Positions 57,501 through 64,000 of a stretch of 64,000 bases of DNA are shown here, in pieces (position 1 is the first letter of the stretch; each line of letters starts with the position of its first letter). The notes beneath the pieces were generated by a model. That model had not been told where the DNA came from. It made no database searches and saw only the letters and a program-made list of their open reading frames with translations. A program made the position numbers and the translations under genes. This DNA is from Spirometra erinaceieuropaei (Eukaryota; Platyhelminthes; Cestoda; Diphyllobothriidea; Diphyllobothriidae): NCBI GenBank assembly GCA_902702965.1, contig CACRXP010000745.1:176170-240169 (forward strand), read 5' to 3'.

Positions 57501-60500
57501 CAACCATAAAGTTAAACCCCAGTGCAAGTAGTCATCGATCATGTGGGTCAAACCAAGGGGCCAATGCCCCATTGGTTGCTATTGGAAATATTCAGTTACA
57601 TGTAAGTGATGACTGTAAATGCCCTAAATCGCAGTTCAGGGGCAAAACTGAATGAGCATATTCCTTTCGGTAACTGAATCAGTGAAACGGCACGCCCACG
57701 TGTCTTCGAATGTTGCAGATTGTAGTCAACACTGACTGTGTTCTTGGCTGAGATGGCAGTGCGCTTCACTCAAATGCCCAATGCCCTACCAGACACGCGT
57801 TCGAATCTCAATGAGGGAGGTAGTCAACACCAGTAGAACTTATCCGCTAACTCATTATGGGGAAACGTTTGCATTGGATGGCATCTACGGCAATTCCACC
57901 CATCAAACGGAAGCATGCGCCTCTTGGACAGCGGGAATTAATTACTTAAGTGAAGCTTACAAGCCAAAACATTATCTCCCCCACGACACAGAAATCAAGA
58001 CGCAATTGTCGCACTTTTAATAGCAGTTAATGCTTTCATGAGCCAAATATTAACAGAAAAGCAAATCATTGGTTGAACAAAGGTGACCAAAATTCTGACT
58101 CGATCCCAAGATGAGACGATAACCTTCAATCAGTGTTACCGTACGCTCTGGTGCACGAACAAACCCCCAACGGCAGAATCCTAATCAGGAAATAATTGTA
58201 AACAAGTCTACATGGAAAGGCTGAACATCAGCTGTTAACTAGCGACATGACTTCGGCAAAACATAAACACGGTTAACCGTGTTTCCAAAATCAGGTTGAC
58301 GTGCACCCACGGAATTGTTGTTGTGCGGTCATCCGGTCGGTCGTGAAAGGGTGGGAAGGCGATCACCGAAAAGGATGCACATGTCTGGAGGAAAAGGCGC
58401 GCACCGGTTAGCATTAAGGTACACACTCGGTCCTAACCCAGACATCCGGCGTTAAGGCAGATGAATTTAAGTGCCCTTTATTTACCTTGTTGGCGTGGAA
58501 GAATTAAGGTTAAACGACGAAGAAAGCAGATGGCACTGCTACTAAGGGCAGTTTTAGAAAACATTGCGCAGAAACACCGTCTCAATGAAGGTTCTGAAGT
58601 TTCAGTCGATTTTTTTGGTTCGCAGATTACAAAATAGCAATCCGCTTTCCTGTGCATAACAGCGCTCAGAATTTGCTGAAAAAAACCGAAGTGAAAGATC
58701 TTATAAAGGATCGCACCCTGTGTTAAGTACAGGCAGCCCCTCATCTTACTTACAGCTTTCAGGAACCATGGCAGTTCTGTTTGACCATTAGGACTTGCGG
58801 AGGACTTCTTACCTATCACACCCTTATTACTTAGAGAAAAAGTAAAAAGCGGTATGACGCGAATTGTGTCAGAGGACGGATATTAAATTAAGACTTCAGT
58901 CCGATTCCAAACCGATGGCCTGTAACTTGGAAATTGGAATCTTGCTTTGCTAGCTTTTTCTTGTGCGCAAAAACTAAAATGTTCCAGATATGACGCAGAT
59001 TATTTGTCGCCCAGCATGTTTTCATTCAAGTGACAAGAGAGTTTGAAATAGTACCAGAGAGGTGCATAGGAGGAGCGGATGTAAGGGGAAGGTGGAGTAG
59101 AGTTTACTTACCTAGATATGCCAACATAGTGACGAAGACGATGAGTCCGTACCAGAAATTGAAGGCTGTGATGAAGTAAACGATGCCGACAATGATGTCA
59201 ACTATAGTGGGGATGATGTTGAAAAGGAGGTAATTGAGGATATTGGAAACGCTCGAGGTGCCACGATCAACGATGCGCAGCATTGCACCTGTCTTCCGCG
59301 ATAGGTGCCAATTCATGGACTGGCTGTAGTAACGAAATGAAACTAGCTGGCGTCATATAGCACTGACCTATTTACTTTGTTAGACTCAGAGAGACTGTAG
59401 TACACAAAATTGGCGAAATCAAGTGAGTTACCTTGACACGGAACAACCTGGAGGTGACGCGAAAAGAAGCTAGTTAAGACTAAAAGCACTGAGCATCACA
59501 AATCATGGATGATCCACTTGGCAGGTGTGATATGTTGATGTTCAGTGACGAAGAACATGTGAACATCGAAGACGTCGAAATCAGCAAACACACGTTTCCG
59601 ATTATTCACGAAAACTTTTATGCAACAATATACAGTAGCTAACTAATCTCACTAAATGTTGGCCGAAATTCTGAAATGCTTTCACGGTTAGCAATGATTG
59701 TTTAAGTGGGGTTGTAACATTAATTATAGTGGAGCCAGAATGTCACCTTTTGAATGCACTTACTTTTAGACGTCTGCAAAAAGCTCATTCGGCAAAAAAA
59801 TGACTGCTTATATAGTATCCATTTTTTTCCATTGATGTTTGATAGTTTTAATTCCAAATATCTTTTATGAAAAAATAAGCTCAAAAGTGACATTGATCGC
59901 ACTTATTCGGTAGTTGATTACTTCTTTCATTTCCATAATTGAAGAACATATTTACAAACTAAAAGTTGACCTTCCTTCGAGCGCAAAATTTGAAAAGGCG
60001 ATTCGCTAATGAAAGGGTATGAGAGAGGATATCTTGGGCATGCTTTCTATAAAATACTCTTGAATTTATAAGAGCACCTAAAATAAACTGAGAAAATTGC
60101 ATTAAATATGCAGTCATTTTTTGAGGAGTGCAGATTTTGCAGGCGACCGGAAAGAAGTGCATTTAAAACTCGGAATCCTTCAGCTTATGCTCCATGAGAA
60201 TTAATAGTACAACCCCATTTAAGTTATTGAAAACCAATTTCACATTTTCGCTCGACATCTTATGAGATTTATCACTGACTGTAGGTCAAGGCAGGGCGGT
60301 AAGAGGTGAGAGGAATGAAGGACGACGGCGAGGTCACTGATTAGTGTGCAAACACGTTAAACAAGAGAGGAATTTTGCGATTGAGTGCTGAGTTCAGAAG
60401 ACAAGGGAAGGGTGTCAATGGAGTGTATTTCCGTCTCATCGCTATAACACGACTTTGGGTTTACGGGGTGCCGTGGGCGGGGATCCACGTCGCAGCTGTG

Positions 60501-63126
60501 TGGCAACCCCAGACGCGGGTAAATTAACGTTGGACTACTTTACACTCACGAGGATACCCGACCGCATGTACACTGCTGAAGATTGCCGCGCACGAAGATG
60601 CCGCATAGGCTACGCTACCCGGACGTGATTGGGCAGGCACGGCCACGACGATAGCAAGCTCTTCTAGGCAATACACTGGCAGTCCCCGTCGAACGTCTTG
60701 GTGAACCTGGTAGATAATTCTAATTCGTCCATTCCCGGCACCCATCGCTGAAACATGCCACCACGAAACCCTGTTCAGAACCGTTGCTACCATCGGTAAC
60801 AGTCCTTGACCCCGGTGGGTAAGCCAGATAAGGTTGTCTGGCGAGTGTGTTCCAGACACCCGGTAGTCCCTGAACAAATCCTCATTCTCCCCCATCCCAA
60901 ATAAAAGGCCCACAGACATGCAATTTCGTGGTCGGCCGGGGCTAATCCGGCCCGTCTTCTTGTGATAACGAAATCGTGACCGACGGCGGACTTCAGCAAT
61001 TGCCTGAGATGACTAGGCAACCCAGTTTAAGAGCGACACTGCCTATCCCTTGCGGGGGAGGGGAGTAGAAAGAAAATCCTAAAAATTGCTTGTAAAACAA
61101 CGTCGTCGGCGAGCTGACTGCGACTTATAGGCCCAAAGTACACGGTCACAAAAATACAAGAAACGACTACCACTCGATGCCTCCCACAAGCAGTCAGGGT
61201 GAGTAATGTCGCCCTAGAAGTCAGAAATATTCGGTCCCCTTTTTCTCCGTCATTATTCGTAGCTTAAACACATCTCCCACTTAGAGCTCAGTTTTCCCTG
61301 TAAATATTCTTTTCTGTAGTTTTGGCCATTTTTACACTTGACGACGTGATGGACATGTTCTACAAAAACGTGCATCCCTTCTTAACGACTGTGCTGAAGA
61401 CGAGTAAACTGAGTGTACGAGACGTAGGCTTTTTAATGTCGACATGGGTACGGATTTTCACACAAGACGTACAAAAGCGTCGCTAAAACGACAGCTTGAA
61501 ACCCCTGCAAATGAGCCCTTAGATCTGGGAGGACGCCGACCACGATCGGCTAGCATGGCGCACTGCCGCAATGACTGGAGCAGCTATCTTCGAAGCTAAT
61601 CGAATACCCGCCACCAAGGCAAACGGAGACGCCCCAAGACTCAATTTTTGCGGACCAGTGACGCAAGCACCCAACCTCTGCCATCACATCCAGACTGAAG
61701 ACGGATATTACGGATACAAAAAGGCCTTGTTGGACATCTACGGACCCACTTCAATGTCAGCACTACCAACTCGCCTCTCATCCCAGAACATCCAACCACT
61801 AACAATAGCATCTTACTCTACAGGCATGGCGTCATCTTCTTACTTAAGCCCGACTTCAATAGAGTAGCAGTTACTGTGAACACGTAATATATTAGTAAAT
61901 CAAGGGACGGTTTACCCATTAAAGCTTATCCAAGAATTATAATAGCAAGTGTAGGCATGGTATTCCTAAGTTAAAAGTATGTTTTTAAATATGTAAATAA
62001 TAAACAAAGCATAGAATTCGTCGGATGACACAAATACCGGCATAAGAAAGTCAGGCAGACCTACTCATGTAAATGCTGAAATAAGTGGATTCCGAGAGTA
62101 CGGCTTGAGAACTGGTCGACAGGGATCCAGAGTTGAGACTGAAGAGCTCCAAGGAGACCGGAGCTAGTAGACCCGACCCCCTGTATAGCACGTATGCCAA
62201 CATAGAGAAGGATTAGATCCCAACGGTAAATTAAGCCCGTGGGGCCAACAAGCAAGACGTAGAAGTAGGTGAGGAAGCTGTTGTTGATTGATTCCGTAAT
62301 ATGCACTGGCTGGTCGTTATGTGGCGGCGTGTCATTCCTTGAGTCCAGGGTCAACGAGTTCACTAAAATAGAAACAGCGTTGACAAGAAAGTGTGCTATC
62401 TGGAAGCAACTCGACGCCGGTCTGCGCTGGTTTTTTTCATATTGTCTTGTAGAAACTCCTGGGGTTATGAATTTTCAAGAGTCCACAATCCGAGCTGATT
62501 GAAACGGGCAACCAGCCCTATATAGGCACACAGTCGCAAGAGAAGACACTCTCCCTAGAACAGCACGTAACGAGGCATGAAATAAAAATAAAGCAGGCAA
62601 ATCGGCGCAAAAAATGACTTCTTATTATTTTTTCGGCTCGATAAACTCGTTCGAGAATTTGGACAAACCGAAAAACGAAGTGCAAACAAAATACATCGTA
62701 TGGTGCTAAATCTTAGGCACGAGTTATTAACGGGACTTTGTGACGAACGCTGTAAAGAAGAAAACTGGCATTCGCCTTTTTAGGAAGCACGGGTTTAGCG
62801 CTTTGGACTTACCCACATTTTTATACAAAATAGGGACGTAGAGGTTTACAACCCTTCCGGACACAAGGATGGCGGTGCATAGAAGTATGTTCAATTGAAT
62901 AAGGTAGTTTCTCCTTGGAAGAATAAACGGGAGGAGAAAAATGCAACGTTTTCGAAATCTCTGCCATCGAGTCAGAGGCGGCTGCTGTGTCCTCTGCTCG
63001 TTAGTGAGGTTCTCATAGAGTAGGGCATAATTTGGTAGGCCGGGGGCGCGAAATCCGAGCAAAAAGACAAAAAGTACGCAGGCGTACTCAATGGCCCAGA
63101 GGACAAGCTCAACACGATCTGTGAAA
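36292..63126 (-). CDS. ABCB6: ABC half-transporter, ABCB6/HMT-1 family (N-terminus missing)
   Basis: ATP-driven exporter of the group that moves porphyrins and glutathione- or phytochelatin-bound metals across mitochondrial or endolysosomal membranes (family knowledge; substrate here not shown). Ten exons join with matching phases: 63,126-62,813; 62,362-62,065; 59,323-59,112; 54,164-54,055; 51,786-51,518; 49,576-49,427 (or 45,751-45,602); 48,289-48,232 (or 44,464-44,407); 43,396-43,247; 41,541-41,299; 36,594-36,292. About 700 residues are visible of a family length near 840. They comprise the end of the N-terminal membrane extension ([11 protein letters not shown]), the six-helix exporter domain ([43 protein letters not shown]), Walker [11 protein letters not shown]-loop GVVPQD, signature LSGGEKQR, Walker B IVVLDE with ATSALD, and the switch His in VAHRLSTV. 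The [10 protein letters not shown] and FFGTYYR blocks favour ABCB6 over ABCB7. Three exons occur twice (see repeats). Confidence 0.95.
37422..37662 (+). mobile_element. tRNA-derived SINE copy (diverged), intron of ABCB6-like gene
   Basis: Same order as the 26-kb copy: 'gcacaacggga' head, 'ggagcccgtggctcc' A-box region, 'gacttctacccaacaagtc' anticodon-like region, then 'ggctggctggtgacgactaa' and the 'tttgccgataat' tail. The B box is mutated. Confidence 0.75.
37665..38140 (-). mobile_element. Penelope-like element, GIY-YIG endonuclease and 3' UTR
   Basis: Minus-strand translation gives [20 protein letters not shown] followed by [17 protein letters not shown] and [17 protein letters not shown]. 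This is a good GIY-YIG endonuclease with its CxxC approach, then stops and a 3' UTR. It lies head-to-head with the plus-strand Penelope RT fragment starting at about 38,170. Confidence 0.82.
38170..39260 (+). mobile_element. Penelope-like element, RT C-terminal half and start of GIY-YIG, decayed
   Basis: Plus-strand pieces read [38 protein letters not shown] (RT catalytic box YVDD changed to YVDN), [25 protein letters not shown] and [20 protein letters not shown] linker follows, then [20 protein letters not shown], the start of the endonuclease, where it breaks off. The Asp to Asn change and in-frame stops mean it is inactive. Confidence 0.85.
39265..41295. other. Intron sequence, nothing recognised
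   Basis: Part of the 4.7-kb intron between the Walker B exon and the last exon. Short open frames without motifs. Confidence 0.4.
41299..41541 (-). CDS. ABCB6: ABCB6-like exon: signature and Walker B
   Basis: Acceptor 'cttcaatctag', donor GAG/gtgcct, 81 codons. Encodes [16 protein letters not shown], the signature [14 protein letters not shown] and Walker B RIVVLDE with the catalytic Glu as last residue. Confidence 0.95.
42564..42573 (+). repeat. Poly-G run
   Basis: Ten G in a row in an intron. Similar runs lie at 28,840-28,849, 52,539-52,552 and 63,658-63,667. Confidence 0.9.
43247..43396 (-). CDS. ABCB6: ABCB6-like exon: Walker A to Q-loop
   Basis: Acceptor 'ggctttgtag', donor CAG/gtaaac, 50 codons. 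Encodes [19 protein letters not shown] (Walker A with the ATP-binding Lys) to [10 protein letters not shown], the Q-loop Gln at the exon end. This is the only complete copy in the window. Confidence 0.95.
44407..44464 (-). CDS. ABCB6: ABCB6-like exon (downstream duplicate): strand before Walker A
   Basis: Second copy of 48,232-48,289; splice sites and coding bases preserved. Confidence 0.9.
45602..45751 (-). CDS. ABCB6: ABCB6-like exon (downstream duplicate): start of nucleotide-binding domain
   Basis: Second copy of 49,427-49,576 with acceptor 'tggtttcag' and the same donor. It is equally open and properly spliced, so neither copy looks like a pseudo-exon. Confidence 0.9.
46345..46589 (-). 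mobile_element. ZF-LINE 3'-end fragment
   Basis: Minus-strand match to the last ~250 bp of the ZF-LINE 3' UTR, oriented with its 3' end at low coordinates ('gagttcgaccgtcg'). It includes 'tgacgc'-type changes and the 'gtgttgtggaccagg'-like block next to the assembly gap. Confidence 0.82.
46590..47201. other. Assembly gap (612 N)
   Basis: Run of N exactly between the two copies of the duplicated block, inside the intron/Walker A exon of the upstream copy. Confidence 0.99.
47202..47223 (-). CDS. ABCB6: ABCB6-like Walker A exon (upstream duplicate), cut by assembly gap
   Basis: Only the first 22 nt of the exon (VGQTGSG) remain before the run of N at 47,201. Sequence equals the start of the intact exon at 43,396. 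Confidence 0.88.
48232..48289 (-). CDS. ABCB6: ABCB6-like exon (upstream duplicate): strand before Walker A
   Basis: 58-nt exon with acceptor 'tgtttttgtag' and donor TTG/gtaagt. Encodes [19 protein letters not shown]. Coding bases appear identical to 44,464-44,407. Confidence 0.9.
49427..49576 (-). CDS. ABCB6: ABCB6-like exon (upstream duplicate): start of nucleotide-binding domain
   Basis: Acceptor 'ttggttttag', donor GA/gtatgc. Encodes [18 protein letters not shown] and the first beta strand [10 protein letters not shown] of the ATP-binding domain. Differs from the copy at 45,751-45,602 at two bases, one of them amino-acid changing (NASALAV here, NASVLAV there). Confidence 0.9.
50168..50399 (-). 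mobile_element. ZF-LINE 3'-end fragment, shorter than its duplicate
   Basis: Duplicate of the fragment at 46,345. Here the element stops at about 50,399 and unique sequence follows, whereas the other copy continues further into the LINE before the gap. Confidence 0.82.
50701..50958 (+). mobile_element. tRNA-derived SINE copy with 5' head
   Basis: Head 'aggcacaacggaacgagcg', tRNA-like part 50,788-50,852 with anticodon-stem-like 'gttggacttctaaccaac' and B box 'gatcgagtccc', then the family tail 'gtctttgtcggtaacgctat'. The best-preserved tRNA-like fold of the family in the window; suggests tRNA-Arg(TCT) ancestry. Confidence 0.85.
51061..51303 (+). repeat. Degenerate telomere-like (TTAGGG) tract in an intron
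   Basis: About 240 bp of GGGTTAGGG, GGGTTTTAG, GGGTTGCGG and similar units, with GGTTAGGGTTAGGG near 51,063 and again near 51,290. It causes a spurious Arg/Val-rich open frame on the plus strand. It lies within the intron between ABCB6-like exons 51,786-51,518 and 49,576-49,427. Confidence 0.8.
51518..51786 (-). CDS. ABCB6: ABCB6-like exon: last membrane helices
   Basis: Acceptor 'tttctgacag', donor AG/gtcaat. Encodes [18 protein letters not shown], a membrane helix ([20 protein letters not shown]) and [14 protein letters not shown]. Confidence 0.93.
51960..52065 (-). mobile_element. tRNA-derived SINE, tail fragment
   Basis: Minus-strand 'agctgactagtaacggc' to 'gcttttgtcggtaacactt', matching the non-tRNA body and tail of the SINE family. 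The tRNA-like part is absent. Confidence 0.65.
52745..52980 (-). mobile_element. ZF-LINE 3'-end fragment
   Basis: Minus-strand match to the terminal ~240 bp of the ZF-LINE, with its 3' end at 'gacagttcgaccgtcgg' (about 52,746). Confidence 0.8.
54055..54164 (-). CDS. ABCB6: ABCB6-like exon: intracellular loop, EWRTKFRR motif
   Basis: Small 110-nt exon with acceptor 'ttgttcttccag' and donor ACG/gtaaga. Encodes [14 protein letters not shown] and [12 protein letters not shown]. It fills the gap between neighbouring exons in phase. Confidence 0.93.
55395..56280 (+). mobile_element. Merlin (IS1016/ISXO2-like) DNA transposon, decayed transposase
   Basis: From ATG 55,429 the plus strand gives an N-terminal zinc-binding region (ACA-stop-RKPMRL, then [10 protein letters not shown], the TGA at 55,492-55,494 apparently replacing a Cys codon) and [18 protein letters not shown]. 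Three acidic blocks follow: [14 protein letters not shown] (first Asp), ITDEWKA (second Asp, 55,965) and [15 protein letters not shown] (third acidic residue). These are the three acidic positions of the ISXO2-like DDE transposase domain used by Merlin elements. Breaks are the TGA after KYNA (55,840), a frameshift with lost sequence before 55,881, and a TAA at 55,980. Terminal inverted repeats were not found. It sits in an ABCB6-like intron. Confidence 0.88.
56432..57435 (+). repeat. Three degenerate tandem units of ~335-410 bp
   Basis: Units start near 56,432, 56,841 and 57,176, each with 'aaaccg.a.aa.tgac' followed by 'gca.aagga', then 'gtaacc.caaa', 'ggtatgtgaatgaca' and 'ggaaaccggatt.atg' blocks in the same order. 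Divergence is considerable, so the array is old. The minus strand shows parallel open stretches in successive units (NPV----PLL---VI-IP). Confidence 0.65.
57740..57815 (+). mobile_element. Possible tRNA-derived SINE head, second family
   Basis: 'ttggctgagatggcagtgcg' resembles an A box and 'gcgttcgaatctc' is a good B box at suitable distance. No full cloverleaf is seen and the downstream body matches no other repeat in the window. Confidence 0.4.
59112..59323 (-). CDS. ABCB6: ABCB6-like exon: coupling-helix DRGTSSV motif and two helices
   Basis: Acceptor 'cgttactacag', donor G/gtaagt. Encodes [20 protein letters not shown] followed by [20 protein letters not shown] and a further membrane helix. 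Alignment to ABCB6 proteins is gap-free across the exon. Confidence 0.93.
61437..61870 (+). mobile_element. ZF-LINE internal fragment (post-RT region and first finger), decayed
   Basis: Plus-strand translation gives [24 protein letters not shown] and, after a frame change, [11 protein letters not shown]. This aligns with [31 protein letters not shown] and [10 protein letters not shown] of the copy at 13.3 kb. Truncated at both ends. Confidence 0.8.
62065..62362 (-). CDS. ABCB6: ABCB6-like exon: second transmembrane helix region
   Basis: Acceptor 'tgtttctattttag', donor GA/gtaggt. Joins the previous exon as KNV-VNSLTL. Carries the loop after helix 1, a membrane helix ([12 protein letters not shown]) and the conserved stretch ending LFQHLHE. 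Confidence 0.9.
62813..63126 (-). CDS. ABCB6: ABCB6-like exon: end of N-terminal membrane extension
   Basis: Acceptor 'ctcactttttgtag' or, 8 nt later, 'tttcacag'; donor GG/gtaagt. Encodes a membrane segment ([21 protein letters not shown]), a hydrophilic linker and the first transporter helix ([20 protein letters not shown]). The open frame continues upstream through another hydrophobic stretch to about 63,257, so a longer exon is possible. Confidence 0.85.
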
Positions 63127-63474
63127 CTACAAAAAGTGAGAAGGATCAGCACAGAAGAAAAAATCACAACTAACACATAAAAGACAGCCCTAAGAAATTG
63201 TCCTGGACTCTCGATCGGACGGTGTATTTCCAGACTGCTGAATGAATTAAGCGACACAGATAGGCGCCTCCGTGGTAATGAGCACTAACTTTGCCAGGGA
63301 ACATTTTAGTGCCTTCACTGTGACAGTGAAACTACGCCCCTGGATAGCAATACCTGTTTCCTATAACAGTTGCCGAGTATTGCTGAGGTATTTTAGTAAA
63401 AAAATGAATCTAACCAGGGCCGCAGTTGCAGTTTTCAGTGCTTCTAAGTACGGCGTTTTGTCCAACGCTCATCG

Positions 63475-64000
63475 ACAACTCGACCGTCGATTCCGGGGAT
63501 GCCCACCGTGTGCTACACAGCTAGCTGCAGCAGGTATGGTGACTTACGCGTAATTAGTTTATGGCGATAGTATACTTGCGTACATTCTACCGCACTCCTT
63601 CTTCCCCAATCCCCAGCTGGATCCGGTGTCAAGACGGAGTCAAGAAGACCGGTGGCAGGGGGGGGGGCGCAGGTAGCTGGCACGGCCGGACCTGCTTCTA
63701 GGTGTGCCAGCATACCCCCTGGTCCACAACATACACTTCACCAGGGTTTTTCACCAACAACAACATCGCCCCAACAGGGATCGGAAGGACGACGCTGATG
63801 ACTGGGCAGCCATGCTCACCACCTGTATACCCACTGGGAGTGCAAACGCATGTGCCGGCAGGGAACCAGATGTTAGGGAACTGCCAGGTCCGTGGTTTGC
63901 TGACGCTGGTATGCCACACACTCTCCGACCTTCTGAGCCCCACGATCATCACCGCCGTCAATGGGGGCACAGTGGTCACTCCTCGATCGCAGGGGTTTGA
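63475..64000 (-). mobile_element. ZF-LINE 3' UTR, runs off the window
   Basis: Minus strand from 64,000 down matches the 3' UTR of the 10-kb and 23-kb copies in order ('gggtatacaggt', 'gcatggctgcccagtcatc', 'gtggaccagggggtat', 'cttgactccgtcttgacacc') and ends at 'cgacggtcgagtt' near 63,475. It includes a poly-G run (63,658-63,667). Confidence 0.85.

Noticed and set aside
60524..60919. 131-codon minus-strand open frame in a GC-richer patch of the ABCB6-like intron
   Set aside because: Composition is unlike coding sequence nearby and no motif is seen. It may be an unrecognised repeat but cannot be assigned.
1..64000. CRISPR arrays, rRNA genes, prokaryotic operons or a novel defence system
   Set aside because: No regularly spaced repeats, rRNA blocks, ribosome-binding-site-led gene clusters or defence-gene motifs. 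The window is eukaryotic with spliced genes and retroelements.

Overview
The window looks like flatworm genomic DNA, most probably from a tapeworm of the diphyllobothriidean type (Schistocephalus/Spirometra/Diphyllobothrium group). Three things point that way. Protein-coding genes are split into small exons with GT-AG introns of many kilobases. Mobile DNA is abundant (non-LTR retrotransposons, Penelope-like elements, a Merlin DNA transposon, tRNA-derived SINEs). The dominant retroelement carries an unusual array of C2H2 zinc fingers at the C-terminus of its reverse-transcriptase ORF, a type I associate with these worms. The species assignment is inference; the gene structures and repeats are read directly from the sequence. 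There are two assembly gaps (14,457-15,200 and 46,590-47,201).

Left edge (1-1,550): the first exons of S-adenosylmethionine decarboxylase (AMD1) run leftwards off the window. Diverging from it is a small two-exon gene for an unrecognised 90-residue, aromatic-rich protein, followed by a poly(A) signal. From about 4 to 24 kb the window is mostly retrotransposons. Two decayed Jockey/CR1-like LINEs lie on the minus strand (4.0-9.4 kb). Several copies of the zinc-finger LINE (here 'ZF-LINE') follow: an old plus-strand remnant (9.57-10.6 kb), a nearly full-length but decayed minus-strand copy (18.9-12.85 kb), a younger 5'-truncated plus-strand copy nested inside it (13.26-15.4 kb), and another plus-strand copy with six intact fingers (21.58-23.96 kb). 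A possible, unidentified plus-strand gene fragment lies at 20.25-21.5 kb.

From 24.7 to 27.3 kb there is a dense repeat cluster: a Penelope GIY-YIG fragment, two direct copies of a ~370-bp repeat with (AT)n tails, an inverted pair of tRNA-derived SINEs, and a short repeat that folds on paper as a hammerhead-like ribozyme. From 27.3 to 36 kb little can be recognised, including almost 4 kb (29.3-33.3 kb) with no open frame of 60 codons in any frame.

The right part (36.0-63.1 kb, minus strand) is one gene: a half-type ABC transporter of the ABCB6/HMT-1 family, the mitochondrial/endolysosomal porphyrin and heavy-metal transporter group. Ten exons join with consistent phases from the end of the N-terminal membrane extension to the stop codon and a poly(A) signal. 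The very N-terminus lies beyond the window or was not recognised. A ~3.2-kb block carrying three of its exons (start of the nucleotide-binding domain, Walker A) is present twice at high identity with an assembly gap between the copies, so it is either an unmerged haplotype or a very young tandem duplication. Its introns hold Penelope fragments, SINEs, a Merlin transposase remnant, a tandem repeat, degenerate telomere-like repeats and ZF-LINE 3' ends.
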